Assembly: GCA_021797825.1 (NCBI GenBank)
Contig: JAJZZA010000011.1
Span: 1-60,878, forward strand
Source of the DNA: Bacillota bacterium
GTDB taxonomy: Bacteria > Bacillota > Sulfobacillia > Sulfobacillales > Sulfobacillaceae
DNA: 60,878 nucleotides
Direction of reading: 5' to 3'
The notes under the pieces are model-generated. The model saw only the letters and a list, made by a program, of their open reading frames with translations, had not been told where the DNA came from and made no database searches. The position numbers and the translations under genes were made by a program. Position 1 is the stretch's first letter. The number at the start of each line of letters is the position of its first letter. Below, piece after piece: positions 43,663 to 53,140 of the stretch.

Positions 43663-44724
43663 TCAATTTGTCGGCGGGTGGATGCGTCCTCCGCCCAGCA
43701 GAACCTCACCTTGATACAAAACCGCCACCTGACCCGGACTGGCGGCCCATTGCGCATCCTCGAACCGCACCCTGGCGCCTTGCCCCAGAGCCATCCACCG
43801 GGCTGGCTGGGGTTCCATGTTATAGCGGATTTTAACCGCGCCGCCAACATCCCGGCCGGGCTCCCGGCCGGCAATATAGTTCACATCGTCCACCCACACC
43901 TCCCGCACCTCCACCGCTTCGTGCGGGCCCACCACGACTTGGTTCCGCTCGGGATCAAGGCGAACCACGTATTGCGGGGCGGGGGCCGAAATCCCCAATC
44001 CCCGGCGCTGGCCGACCGTGTAAAAAGCGATGCCGCGATGGCGGCCCAACACATGTCCGCCCGTGTCCACAACGTCGCCCGGCTTCTCCGCCTCCGGCCG
44101 GTGCTCCCGCAGATAGGCGGCATAATCGTTTCGCGGCACAAAGCACAGTTCCTGACTGTCGGCTTTGGCCGCCGTCACCAGCCCGTGGTCGGCCGCAATC
44201 GCGCGGCTTTCCGCCTTGGTAAGGTGACCCAGCGGAAACAGCAAATGCGCCAGGTCGTTCTGCCCCAAGGTGTACATGAGGTAGCTCTGATCCTTTTGCC
44301 GGTCATGCCCACGCAACAACCGGTAACCGTCGCCACCCGGCAGAATTCGGGCGTAATGGCCGGTAGCCAAAAATTCCGCTCCCCGGGAGTGTGCCCAATC
44401 CCACATCGCGCCAAACTTTATGTGGCGGTTGCACAATGCGCAGGGATTAGGGGTCCGCCCCATCAGGTAGGCTGCTTCAAAAGGAGCCATCACCCGCTCA
44501 TAAAAAGGCGCCTCGACATCAACCAAGTAATGCGCAATCCCGAGTTTCTTGGCCACCTTGCGCGCGTCGACAATGGCCTCCAGCGAGCAGCAGCTGTTGG
44601 TGCTGTCGCCGGGCAGATGCCGCATGGTCACCCCGACCACCTCATACCCCTGTTCCAACAACAAGACGGCGGCCGTCGAGGAGTCGACGCCGCCGCTTAG
44701 ACCGACCGCTACGGTACGCGACAC
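43663..44724 (-). CDS. mnmA: tRNA-specific 2-thiouridylase
   Basis: A 353-residue enzyme that thiolates U34 of tRNA-Lys, -Glu and -Gln using ATP and a persulfide. The PP-loop GLSGGVDSS is at residues 8-16. Cys95 (TPNPCALCN) and Cys194 (SQELCFVP) are the nucleophile and persulfide cysteines. The DTGGHVLGRHRGIAFYTVGQ segment and the C-terminal beta barrel are complete. It starts one base after the stop of the Rrf2 regulator gene. The cysteine desulfurase gene usually found between them is absent. Confidence 0.95.
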   Translation of the reverse strand: MSRTVAVGLSGGVDSSTAAVLLLEQGYEVVGVTMRHLPGDSTNSCCSLEAIVDARKVAKKLGIAHYLVDVEAPFYERVMAPFEAAYLMGRTPNPCALCNRHIKFGAMWDWAHSRGAEFLATGHYARILPGGDGYRLLRGHDRQKDQSYLMYTLGQNDLAHLLFPLGHLTKAESRAIAADHGLVTAAKADSQELCFVPRNDYAAYLREHRPEAEKPGDVVDTGGHVLGRHRGIAFYTVGQRRGLGISAPAPQYVVRLDPERNQVVVGPHEAVEVREVWVDDVNYIAGREPGRDVGGAVKIRYNMEPQPARWMALGQGARVRFEDAQWAASPGQVAVLYQGEVLLGGGRIHPPTN

Positions 44725-44725
44725 A

Positions 44726-45199
44726 TCATCCCCCGCTTTCTTTCACCAGCGTCAACCGGCGTTTGGCTTGCACGCGTTGCTGGTTTATCAGCTGCTCAAA
44801 TGAGATAGCCGCCATGGCATCCACCATGGCATCTTGCACCCGCGCCCACACATCGGGTCCGATGCACCGCTCCAATTCGTTGCAGCCCACAGTTTGTTCG
44901 CTTTCGTTGGAGCAATCCGTGAGCACAATCGGACCCTCCACCGCGCCGACCACATCCCGGACGGACACGGCGGCGGGATCACGCGCCAGCATATACCCGC
45001 CCTGAGCGCCGCGAATCCCTTTGACAATGCCGGCCCGCTTCAACGCCGGCATCAATTGCTCGAGATATTGTTCCGAAATGTTCTGGGATTGGGCGATTAG
45101 GCTCACCGTCACTGGTCCGCGGCCATAATGCAGCGCAAGTTCATAAACCGCCTTGACGCCATAGCGTCCCTTGCTCGACACTTTCAACAAGCAGGCCAC
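44726..45199 (-). CDS. Rrf2-family regulator (CymR/IscR-like)
   Basis: A 157-residue winged-helix regulator. SSKGRYGVKAVYELAL at the N-terminus and QNISEQYLEQLMPALKRAGIVKG are typical. Cys96, Cys106 and Cys112 (spacing 10 and 6) suggest an iron-sulfur cluster as in IscR or NsrR; CymR of Bacillus has none but is encoded at this same place. The start could be GTG 45199 or a TTG four codons in. It probably links cysteine or Fe-S status to the sulfur-transfer gene mnmA. Confidence 0.87.
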   Translation of the reverse strand: MACLLKVSSKGRYGVKAVYELALHYGRGPVTVSLIAQSQNISEQYLEQLMPALKRAGIVKGIRGAQGGYMLARDPAAVSVRDVVGAVEGPIVLTDCSNESEQTVGCNELERCIGPDVWARVQDAMVDAMAAISFEQLINQQRVQAKRRLTLVKESGG

Positions 45200-45333
45200 G
45201 CTCCCTCATTATCCTTTAGTCTAAAAGTACCACCCGCCCGCCGTTCGGTCAATGCGCCCGGTTGGCGGACGCGGGCCGGGAGCGCTTCGGCCGCGGGCGC
45301 CCGCCAGACCGGCGCCGGCACCCGTCCGCCTGG

Positions 45334-46128
45334 TTACTGCGAGGTGGTCCCCGGTTCCCCTGCGGTTTCGTCAAATTGCCCGTAGGACCAAGAAAACGCG
45401 GTGGCAAACGCCAACCCGCTCATCACCAGCATGATCAGCCCGCCCCATTGCTGGTCGGCCAAAGGGGTTAGCCCTAAAGCGGCCAGATCCGGGTCATGGA
45501 GATAGGGATAGGCATACCAGGGAACCCGCGAAATCAGCAAATAGACCGAGACCGGCATCATCAGGTTCATGGCCGACACCAAATAGAGCATGCGCCAGCC
45601 GGGACTCAAGCCCGGGTACTCGGGCAAAGGGCTCAGCACCGGCCACCATAAACAGACGGCCAAGACAAAGAAGAGCAGATGTTCGACGAAGTGAAACGGT
45701 TCGGAACGAAGGGTCAGATCGTAAAGCCAAGGCCAGTGAAAGAGATTGAAGATCACGCCGAAACCGACCAGTCCGGCAAATCGGTCGGTCATTACGGCAA
45801 AGACCCGCCAGCGCGCTAACGGGCGCACCATCCACGGTTCCGTCCCGACCAGCCACAGTGGGACCATCACAACCACTTCCAACATGTGCTGCAGCATGTG
45901 GACCGCAAATGAGGCGGTGTCGGCCACCTGGTCCAGCCTACTGCCGAACGCCAGCAGGTAAACCGCCATCCCGCTGCAAAAGGCCAGGATTTTCCACACC
46001 GAGACCCGCCGGGTCCCGACCAGCCTGGCTGGCGAACGAATGGTCAGCAGCAGGTAGCAGCCGGTGCCAACCACTGCGGTGACGGTGACCAACGGATCAA
46101 GCCGCCACGTCCACAACCCCCCGGCCAC
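45334..46128 (-). CDS. ctaG: Cytochrome oxidase assembly protein CtaG (caa3 type)
   Basis: A 264-residue membrane protein with about seven helices. The His-rich helix VHMLQHMLEVV (about residues 96-106) and FHFVEHLLFF are the conserved copper-related histidines of the family. It probably helps build the copper site of the oxidase encoded at 48-52 kb. A small membrane protein gene precedes it by three bases. Confidence 0.88.
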   Translation of the reverse strand: MAGGLWTWRLDPLVTVTAVVGTGCYLLLTIRSPARLVGTRRVSVWKILAFCSGMAVYLLAFGSRLDQVADTASFAVHMLQHMLEVVVMVPLWLVGTEPWMVRPLARWRVFAVMTDRFAGLVGFGVIFNLFHWPWLYDLTLRSEPFHFVEHLLFFVLAVCLWWPVLSPLPEYPGLSPGWRMLYLVSAMNLMMPVSVYLLISRVPWYAYPYLHDPDLAALGLTPLADQQWGGLIMLVMSGLAFATAFSWSYGQFDETAGEPGTTSQ

Positions 46129-46131
46129 CGC

Positions 46132-46503
46132 TTACGACGCGCTCCGCTGGCGCATGCGGGCATACACCCAATCCCCCCAAGCCACCACCAGCGCCGTTCC
46201 CACGGCATAGAGCGCAAAACTGTACAAATGGCTCAGCGGGCTCGAAAACCGGCTCAGGTAGGTGGCCACGACGCCGAACGCGGTCACAAAACCCACCAAC
46301 GGACGGCCGTCCGTCGACAAATGGCCGTCAAACATCGCGTCGGCCAGATACCCGATGACCGCCACCAACAAGCCGATTGTCGCCAGGGTGGTCAGGGACA
46401 GCGGCGGGAATGCGGCAAATACCGTTCGCCATACCCCCAGCGCGGCCAAGGTCGCGATGGCCCGCACGACCGCACCCGTCAACGTCATTCCCCTCGCCTG
46501 CAT
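46132..46503 (-). CDS. Small four-helix membrane protein
   Basis: A 123-residue protein with about four hydrophobic helices, similar in shape to DUF2512-type proteins. I chose ATG 46503 with GGAGGGGGCGAGG ahead. It is three bases before ctaG and likely co-transcribed with it. Function unknown. Confidence 0.6.
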   Translation of the reverse strand: MQARGMTLTGAVVRAIATLAALGVWRTVFAAFPPLSLTTLATIGLLVAVIGYLADAMFDGHLSTDGRPLVGFVTAFGVVATYLSRFSSPLSHLYSFALYAVGTALVVAWGDWVYARMRQRSAS

Positions 46504-46790
46504 CGCGCCTCGCCCCCTCCGGAAGTTTCGTTCCCCCAATCACCCGCCGCGTTAACAACATGCCCCGTGCGGGCCAATGATATGCCGCTTGCCCGCCGTA
46601 GGCACTGCCCGGCGGTTCCCGGACGGCCCCCGGCAGGGCGGGCACAAAGGTTCGCCAGCGAGAAAACTGAGCCTCCCAGATATAGCGGTTCCCGGCGCCG
46701 GGGTGTCCGCGTCCGTGGCCGGCAATGGTTTCTCTTTGTTGGACGCCGTGCTACACTCAGCGACAGCAATGGGCGAAGGGAGCGCAAGCC

Positions 46791-47993
46791 ATGCCCGGTG
46801 GAGGTCTGGTCCGCATCACGTCGGGCTATGGCATTATGCAAGTGGGCACCGGTCTGATTTTGCCTGCCTTGCTCCTCTATTGGCATCAGGGCCGACACTT
46901 TTTGCTGCCCACCGCGGGCGCGCTAATCTCGGCCGTCAGTGTTGCCGCATTGGTCACCTTGCTGGTCATCGGCCAAGTGCTGGACCGGGTGGGAACCCGT
47001 CCGGTGCTGGTCTTATCCCAATGTTTAGGCGCGCTCGGCATCATGGGTTTTGTCTGGGCGCCCGGGCTGACGGGCACCCTGTTGGCCGCCGTGCTTTACG
47101 GAGTCAGCGCAATCGCCTCCTGGACGGCGCTTGCCACCGCGTTAGCCCTGGCGGGCGGGGACTCCCGCATGTTCGGTGTCAATTACCTGGTCGGCAATCT
47201 TGGTCTCGGCATCGGTTCCGTCCTCGGCGGGATTGCGCTCCGCGCTCCGTTGGCCGACAGTTTTCCGCCTCTGGCCGGGATCGCGGCCGCGCTCTATCTG
47301 ATCAATGCGGGGGTGGTGGCGACCGGCCGCTCGCCCGCCCCGGGCCCCAACCCCCCTGGCTCCTCGACCATTCGCGGCGAACGAGCGCCGCGAATCGGCT
47401 CACACCGCGTTCTGCTGGAAATCACCGTGATCAATTTCCTGCTGGTGCTGGCGGCGTGGGGACAGTTGACCTCGGGGTGGCCGATCTGGATTGCCGGTCC
47501 CTTGCACTTGCCGCCCAACATTGCCAGTTGGGCATTTTCCGCCAACTGTCTGGTAATCGCGGCCCTGCAATGGCCCCTGGTCGGTCTGCTGACCAGGATT
47601 TCCCAGCCCCGTGCCGCCGCGGCGGGCGCCGTGCTCTTCGCCGCAGCCACCGCCGGAATCCTGTGGGCGCGGCAGACGGGACCCGTGCCCGCCCTCGCGC
47701 TCGTCTTTTTGTCGGCAGGGGTATTGGGGGTGGGCGAGGCCCTGCTCTCGCCCACTTTGCCGGTGTTGGTCAACCGGATCGCTCCGGCGGCACAAAAAGG
47801 ACGCTACACCGCGATGTTCAATCTGTCCTGGCCGCTCGGCAACATTTTGGGTCCGGCCCTCAGCAGTTGGACGCTGGCCCGGGGTTACGGCCAAGAGTTG
47901 TGGGCGGGAGCCATCCTGCTGTGCCTGCTGGCCGCGGCCGCCTGCCTGCACCTCGAACCAAACCGGTTAAGCCGCCGCGGCTGCCTGGACTAA
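46791..47993 (+). CDS. MFS transporter, drug-efflux-like
   Basis: A 400-residue carrier with 12 predicted helices and the loop motif GQVLDRVGTRPVLV near residues 58-71. AAGGGAG stands eight bases before ATG 46791. It is divergent from the ctaG pair and its end overlaps, by four bases, the end of a small oxidase-cluster gene. Substrate unknown. Confidence 0.8.
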   Translation: MPGGGLVRITSGYGIMQVGTGLILPALLLYWHQGRHFLLPTAGALISAVSVAALVTLLVIGQVLDRVGTRPVLVLSQCLGALGIMGFVWAPGLTGTLLAAVLYGVSAIASWTALATALALAGGDSRMFGVNYLVGNLGLGIGSVLGGIALRAPLADSFPPLAGIAAALYLINAGVVATGRSPAPGPNPPGSSTIRGERAPRIGSHRVLLEITVINFLLVLAAWGQLTSGWPIWIAGPLHLPPNIASWAFSANCLVIAALQWPLVGLLTRISQPRAAAAGAVLFAAATAGILWARQTGPVPALALVFLSAGVLGVGEALLSPTLPVLVNRIAPAAQKGRYTAMFNLSWPLGNILGPALSSWTLARGYGQELWAGAILLCLLAAAACLHLEPNRLSRRGCLD

Positions 47994-48190
47994 CCGGAGT
48001 CCTTGCCTGGCAAACGGGAAGGCCCTTCTTCCCGATTACGCGCGTGGTCCACCTCATCCGCCAGGTGGTTAAAATAAAATACCAGCCCCGTCATGGCCAC
48101 AATCTGAAAGATCCACCAAATCGGGTCCCACCACCAGGGCAGTCCGGGACTGTACGGAATCAATATCGGCAAATGCGGAAAAAAACTCAT
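47990..48190 (-). CDS. Small membrane protein of the oxidase cluster
   Basis: A 66-residue protein with one hydrophobic helix (about 23-42) and a charged C-terminus. It lies 85 bases after the subunit III gene on the same strand and may be a small accessory subunit of the terminal oxidase. No motif recognised. Confidence 0.55.
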   Translation of the reverse strand: MSFFPHLPILIPYSPGLPWWWDPIWWIFQIVAMTGLVFYFNHLADEVDHARNREEGPSRLPGKDSG

Positions 48191-48275
48191 CGTCTCCCCT
48201 CCCTACGCAGCGTGACTGCCAGCGTGCTCCGCAGCTAGCTTGCCCTGCCCCGGGTTTTTGATGAGCACGTCCCGG

Positions 48276-48809
48276 CTAAATCCAATAGACGATCAGGTAG
48301 CTAATCACCGCCATCAACACTTGAAAATTCCATAAGGTCATCGCCGCCTCGGCATCCCAATAGCTATGGGGTCCCCAACCCGTCCGCGCCGCGCGCAGAA
48401 AAGCCAGCAGCATGGCTGCCAGCCCGATCCCGGTGTAAAAGGCGGAGACGCCGGTCAGGATATAATAGATCTCGCCAAACCGGCTGCTGACCGGAACAAA
48501 GCGGGTTCCCCATTGATAGGCCAGCAGCCCCAGATTGACCAAACCCAAAAGCATTGCGGCTTTGAAACCCGCCAAAAACCCTGCCCCATCGCTTTGGCGG
48601 AGGGCTGCCACCGCCCGCGTCGCGCACAGCCCGCTTACCACCAGCGCCAGGCTTTCTGCCGCTCCGGTCCATTGATTGAGACGCGGGCTGACATATAATC
48701 CGTTGAACAAATAGGCGGTGGCCCAAATCAAAATAAACGGAACGGTCTGCGTCAGCACAAACAACCGAAACCCGAACCGGTACGCCTCCAACTTGGTCGC
48801 CGTGTGCAC
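48276..48809 (-). CDS. Cytochrome oxidase subunit III-like protein
   Basis: A 177-residue membrane protein with five helices, the size of the short bacterial subunit III. GEIYYILTGVSAFYTGIGL and the C-terminal WNFQVLMAVISYLIVYWI follow the subunit III pattern. I chose GTG 48809 after GGGAGGGGAG. It lies 58 bases after the subunit I gene. Confidence 0.8.
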   Translation of the reverse strand: MHTATKLEAYRFGFRLFVLTQTVPFILIWATAYLFNGLYVSPRLNQWTGAAESLALVVSGLCATRAVAALRQSDGAGFLAGFKAAMLLGLVNLGLLAYQWGTRFVPVSSRFGEIYYILTGVSAFYTGIGLAAMLLAFLRAARTGWGPHSYWDAEAAMTLWNFQVLMAVISYLIVYWI

Positions 48810-48867
48810 TCCAACTCCCCTCCCTGGTTGGCTTTTTTCGTCCCCGCCGCAGCCGCCGACGTGGCCC

Positions 48868-50739
48868 CTATCTGGCCGGATCCGGCGTCGATTCCGGCAA
48901 CACCACGCCCGCCGGCTGATCGCTGTCGTAAAGATAAAACCCGCGGCGGACCAAAACCTCCCCGTCAAAATTGTGCGGGGGCGGCGGCGAAGCCGTCAGC
49001 CATTCCAAAGTCCGCCCGTGCCAGGGATTTTCGGGCGAGCGCGGTCCGCTCCGCCACGCCCAACTGATGTGGATCAAGTGGCCTAAAAACCCCAACCCCA
49101 AGAGAAAAGCGAACAGCGACACCTCGTAATTCATCGGTTGCAGATAGGCAGGGTAGGCCGGCACCCAGCGGTTCATCCCATGCAGCCCCAACAAAAACAT
49201 CTGGCTGAACGCCCCGTTAAAGCCAATGAAGATGACTATGGCCAGAGCTTTGCCCCAAAACTCGCTATAAAGCCGGCCAGACAGTTTGGGCAGCCAGTAA
49301 TACATGGCGGCCACCCATGAAAACACCATGCCGCCGATAATCGTGTAGTGGAAATGGGCCACCACAAAGAAGGTGTCGTGCACCTGCAAATTGATCGGGG
49401 GATCGGCCAGAAACACGCCCGTGATGCCGCCGATGAGAAAGTTGAACATGCTCATCAAGATCAGGAGTCCCGGCGTGCTCACCCGAAAACGCGCCCGCCA
49501 CAACGTGCCGATGGCCGCCATAAAGGCAAATCCGGTGGGGATGGAAATCATCTCGGTAAAGAAGGAGAACGGGAACATCTCGCTGTAACGCATGTTGGTG
49601 AACATGTGGTGTGCCCATACCAATCCACTGAGAATCATCACGAACAGGATCCCGATAATGGCCCCCGACCTGGCAAACAGCGATTTCTGCGCCATCACCG
49701 GGATAATCTCGTTCCACAGGGCGAAAGCGGGCAGCACAATAATATAGACCTCGGGATGGCCAAACAGCCAAAACATGCTAAGATACGACAACGGATTGCC
49801 CACCCCGTTAAACAGATTCATGGGCACCAGGCGGTCTAAAAGACCCATCACAAAAGTCATTTGGATTTCCGGCAGCCATATCAGATTCAAGATGGAGACC
49901 GCAATCATGCCCCAGGCAAAAAGCGGCAGCCGGGCCCAGGTCAATCCGCGCGCCCGGTTGAAAATGATGGTGACGGTCAAATTGAGCGACACAAACAACG
50001 ACGAGAGCGTCAGCGCAAACACCCCCAGATAATAAAAGACAATTCCTCCGGGGTCCTGACTGGCCAAAGGCTCATAACCCCGCCAGCCCGTGGTCCAGTA
50101 GCCCAACAACGGACTCAATATGATCGTTGCCACTCCGGCCGGCACCAGCCAGTGCCCGATGCCGGAAAGCCGGGGGAAGACCGTGCCCTTGGCTCCGATC
50201 ATCAGCGGCACGAAATAGTTGCCGAGGCCGCCCAACAGGGCAACCGTGGCCACGGAAAACATCATGAGGGTGCCGTGAATCCCCACCGCGGTCAAATATT
50301 GGTCGGGATATCGAAAAAAGTGCAGGTACGGCTGCATCAACTCGTAGCGGATGGCCATGGCCAGTCCACCGGCGATAAAAAATGTGGCCGTCGAGGAGAC
50401 CAGGTATTGTATCCCGATCACCTTATGGTCGACGCTGAACTGAAAATACCGGCGCATATCGGTCGGCTCCGCCCAGGGTTCGGAAAATCCCGCCAGCGGC
50501 AACACCACCCCTTCCCAAGCCCCTACCCCCAGCACCCATCCGATCACCGCCATCGCCCAGCCGAACAACGCCGAAATTTCGGTGACCAAGGGATGGCCCT
50601 GAAACGGGTCGACCGCAATGGTCGCCAGATCACCCAGCACAAAGCCAATGAAAGCCCAGAAGGCCCCGCGCAATATCGGCGGCATCATCCGCCGCGGCGG
50701 CCACACTGCGGAGGGCTCTACCCCCACCGGCTGTTCCAT
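48868..50739 (-). CDS. ctaD: Cytochrome c oxidase subunit I (haem-copper oxidase)
   Basis: A 623-residue catalytic subunit that reduces O2 to water and pumps protons. Haem and copper ligands are visible: AVGIHGTLMMF, WLFGHPEVYIIVLP (His and cross-linked Tyr of the CuB site, A-type), VWAHHMF and HDTFFVVAHFHYTIIGG. About 85 extra residues at the N-terminus add two helices before the standard fold (SVDHKVIGIQYL). A long soluble tail follows the last helix. It sits between subunit II and III genes. Confidence 0.94.
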   Translation of the reverse strand: MEQPVGVEPSAVWPPRRMMPPILRGAFWAFIGFVLGDLATIAVDPFQGHPLVTEISALFGWAMAVIGWVLGVGAWEGVVLPLAGFSEPWAEPTDMRRYFQFSVDHKVIGIQYLVSSTATFFIAGGLAMAIRYELMQPYLHFFRYPDQYLTAVGIHGTLMMFSVATVALLGGLGNYFVPLMIGAKGTVFPRLSGIGHWLVPAGVATIILSPLLGYWTTGWRGYEPLASQDPGGIVFYYLGVFALTLSSLFVSLNLTVTIIFNRARGLTWARLPLFAWGMIAVSILNLIWLPEIQMTFVMGLLDRLVPMNLFNGVGNPLSYLSMFWLFGHPEVYIIVLPAFALWNEIIPVMAQKSLFARSGAIIGILFVMILSGLVWAHHMFTNMRYSEMFPFSFFTEMISIPTGFAFMAAIGTLWRARFRVSTPGLLILMSMFNFLIGGITGVFLADPPINLQVHDTFFVVAHFHYTIIGGMVFSWVAAMYYWLPKLSGRLYSEFWGKALAIVIFIGFNGAFSQMFLLGLHGMNRWVPAYPAYLQPMNYEVSLFAFLLGLGFLGHLIHISWAWRSGPRSPENPWHGRTLEWLTASPPPPHNFDGEVLVRRGFYLYDSDQPAGVVLPESTPDPAR

Positions 50740-50760
50740 GTCAGAATCCTCCTCGTTGAA

Positions 50761-51567
50761 CTAACCCTGCTGTCGTTTTTGCTCCCGCTTCACCCACGCG
50801 TCAAACGCCGGTCCCGACACCACGGACAGGGGTGCTTCCATCCAAGCGTGACCCGGTCCGCACACCTCCGCGCATTGTACGCGCACCATCGGGTTGGTGG
50901 CGTATGACGCGGTGCGCGTGGGCGTCACGAACTCGTAGCGGGTTTCTCCGGGCACCACATCTTCCTTGATGCCGAAGGCGGGGACCCAAAAACTGTGGAT
51001 CACGGCCGCTTGCACGTCGTAGGAATGAAACGGATCGTACGAGCGCAAGACAAATTCCACACGCCGTCCCACCGGCAAGGTCAGCGCGTCAAGTCCTTGG
51101 CGATTTACCGCCTGGGTAATGTGATACTGCGGGAGGCTAAAGATCCATTCCCATTGCCGGGCCGTGACATCCACCACCAGATCGTGCCGGTTATTGGCCA
51201 GGAAATCCCGCCGGAACATGGTCTCCAGATCGGCCGCGGTGGGATGCAGCCAAAACAGGATATTGAGCGCGAAACTCAAGGCCACCCACACCGTCACGAA
51301 CAGCTTGTTCTGCACCGTCTGCTGCCGACTCCGGACCGCGTCGCCATTGGACGCGCGAAACCGAATCAGCGTATAGACCAAGAACAGCGCAACGAAGATC
51401 GCCACGGGAATCAGGAAGGCCGCCAAAAAATTGAAGGCATCCTCGGCCAGATGACCCTGACGGGAGATAATAAAATACATGGTATGGGACTTAATCTGAC
51501 TCAAACCCAAATCGGCGGCAAGCGACAAGGCGATCCAGACCAGTCCAAAAATGACGATCTCGGTCAT
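50761..51567 (-). CDS. ctaC: Cytochrome c oxidase subunit II with CuA site
   Basis: A 268-residue protein with two membrane helices (about 1-22 and 48-70) and a cupredoxin domain. The CuA ligands read VQCAEVCGPGHAWM (Cys-x3-Cys-x3-His-x2-Met), with the first His in AAVIHSFWVP. No fused cytochrome c domain is present, so electrons must come from a separate donor, perhaps the cupredoxin encoded 28 bases upstream. Confidence 0.93.
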   Translation of the reverse strand: MTEIVIFGLVWIALSLAADLGLSQIKSHTMYFIISRQGHLAEDAFNFLAAFLIPVAIFVALFLVYTLIRFRASNGDAVRSRQQTVQNKLFVTVWVALSFALNILFWLHPTAADLETMFRRDFLANNRHDLVVDVTARQWEWIFSLPQYHITQAVNRQGLDALTLPVGRRVEFVLRSYDPFHSYDVQAAVIHSFWVPAFGIKEDVVPGETRYEFVTPTRTASYATNPMVRVQCAEVCGPGHAWMEAPLSVVSGPAFDAWVKREQKRQQG

Positions 51568-51595
51568 GCCCGACCCGCCTCCTTTCCCGCCCGAG

Positions 51596-52246
51596 CTACG
51601 CGGGCAAGATATTAATCATCCCCCGCATACCGGTCCGGAAGTGAATAAACTCCTGGACAAAACAGCCGTAGTGCCACACTCCCGGCTTGTTGGGAACCGT
51701 AAACGCGATCCGGATGCTCCCGCCCGGTTTCAGCGTGGGGCTGAAATCCCCGCCCTGCGCGACCTGGTACGGCGCCTGGGGTCCGACATAGCTGACCTTG
51801 GCGTCATGCGGCACAAAGTTATCCACTTGGTAGGGATCGCTCAACACAACCGACACCCCGTCCCAGAAGTCGGTGCCCCAACCGTCGGAACTTAACCGGC
51901 CGAACCCCTCAAATACTTCGGTGCGCACATGCCGGCCCACCGTCCATTCATGCCAATGGGTCGGGCTTTGGTTGTGGAGCAGGATCTCCATGGCGTCCCC
52001 CACCCGCCAGGTCATATAATTGGGCACGAAATAATAGTCAAACTGATAGAGATGAATGCGCCCGCTGCTCACCGGGGAACCAACCAGTCCGCGGACCCAA
52101 TCAACCAGACTCTGCTTGGCGAACAGCGCGGTCGCGCCCGCCGCCGCCAGGCCGGCTGAACCAATCAACAGTTGCCGCCGGCTCCATTGCGGCGCGGGTG
52201 GTGCCGGTGGCACGGTTTGGCGAGTCCTCTCGTTGGCCATCGTCAC
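51596..52246 (-). CDS. Exported cupredoxin, possible oxidase electron donor
   Basis: A 216-residue protein with a Tat-like signal anchor (RRQLLIGSAGLAAAGATALF, residues about 23-42). Copper ligands seem to be His in THWHEW and the C-terminal WHYGCFVQEFIHFRTGM, a Cys-x6-His-x4-Met spacing that differs from plastocyanin (Cys-x2-P-His-x4-Met). It resembles sulfocyanin-like proteins of acidophiles. Position before subunit II suggests electron delivery to CuA, or an extra subunit. The exact copper type is uncertain. Confidence 0.75.
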   Translation of the reverse strand: MTMANERTRQTVPPAPPAPQWSRRQLLIGSAGLAAAGATALFAKQSLVDWVRGLVGSPVSSGRIHLYQFDYYFVPNYMTWRVGDAMEILLHNQSPTHWHEWTVGRHVRTEVFEGFGRLSSDGWGTDFWDGVSVVLSDPYQVDNFVPHDAKVSYVGPQAPYQVAQGGDFSPTLKPGGSIRIAFTVPNKPGVWHYGCFVQEFIHFRTGMRGMINILPA

Positions 52247-52560
52247 GAGTCCCTGCCGGCGGTGAACCGGTTGCGAATCTTCACCACCCGATAGTTGCCT
52301 TGGGAAACCGCCACTTGATGGGTGCCGTGCGGGTTAACCACCGTGATCAACCAAACCGCCCGGCCTGCCAGGTGCCCGGCGGCGACGGTGGTCACCCGCC
52401 CGCCTCCCACCGCCTGCCGGGCTTGCTGGTCAGCCCAAAATATCTCTTCGCTTTCCGATCGGCGGTCGAAGCCATGAATCCCTTCCGCGTGTGCGGCGAG
52501 CGGAATCCAAAGCGTAAGTCCCGCCGCCGCCATGCCTATCACTTGCCGCCATCTGCGCAT
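52243..52560 (-). CDS. Secreted protein, PepSY-like
   Basis: A 105-residue protein with a clear signal peptide (residues 1-25, ending PLAAHA). The mature part has the pattern of a small PepSY-like domain (VAAGHLAGRAVWLITVVNP). It starts at ATG 52560 and overlaps the cupredoxin gene by four bases, so it is probably the first gene of the oxidase operon. Function unknown. Confidence 0.6.
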   Translation of the reverse strand: MRRWRQVIGMAAAGLTLWIPLAAHAEGIHGFDRRSESEEIFWADQQARQAVGGGRVTTVAAGHLAGRAVWLITVVNPHGTHQVAVSQGNYRVVKIRNRFTAGRDS

Positions 52561-53140
52561 GGCCGTCCCCCCCGTTGCGTCGTCGCAATCGTCTGCACGG
52601 TTCTGGTATTCGCCGCCTGGCGGCAAGTTATGCGTGCCGCGGGCGCACCTTTTGGCGGAAACCGGCTGGCGGGAGCCACATCGTTGATCCAGACCAATCT
52701 GGCGGAAAATGCTGAGAGCCCAGGCGCTCCAGCCAACTCCCCCGATGCGCACGCCATCGCGCCCGCCGCCGGGACCCAAGTCAAGTACACCCCCGGTTGA
52801 TTTGGGGGCGCCGTCACCCCCGTCCCGAATACCCCGGAGAAAATGGCCGCAACCGGATCCGTCCGCATCGGCGCGTCCGGGATTTGTCCTCCTCTATATG
52901 GACTGACCGTTCGCCTTGATCGGCCTTCGCGCTGCCGGGAGCCGGCGAGGTTTGATCGAATCCCCGCAAACCTGGCCCACATCGCCCCGCCTCCCGGTTG
53001 TCGGCCAAAACCGCGGCGGATTGGTTTGAGGGCAGTTGACCCGCGGCAGCAGACGAGGAGCCCAGCCTGGGCTCCGCGCCGGGAAATGACCTGTTTGTCA
53101 AACCCCGGCGCGAGGGAAGAGCCCATGGCAAGCGACCCGG
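52561..53140. other. Intergenic with a perfect palindrome
   Basis: No gene is firmly supported. At 53057-53075 nine-base arms GGAGCCCAG and CTGGGCTCC flank one base, 66 bases after the GPH symporter gene; it may terminate that operon although no T-run follows. A plus-strand frame ending at 52800 has a hydrophobic stretch but no start site. Confidence 0.4.

Noticed and set aside
46577-48238. A 553-codon open frame on the plus strand
   Set aside because: It overlaps the MFS gene in another frame and has the Arg/Pro/Gly-rich composition of a shadow frame. The MFS frame has 12 helices and a proper ribosome-binding site.
52618-52800. A plus-strand frame with a hydrophobic stretch ending at 52800
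   Set aside because: No ribosome-binding site or start codon is well placed, and it overlaps the start of the secreted-protein gene, so I could not support it.
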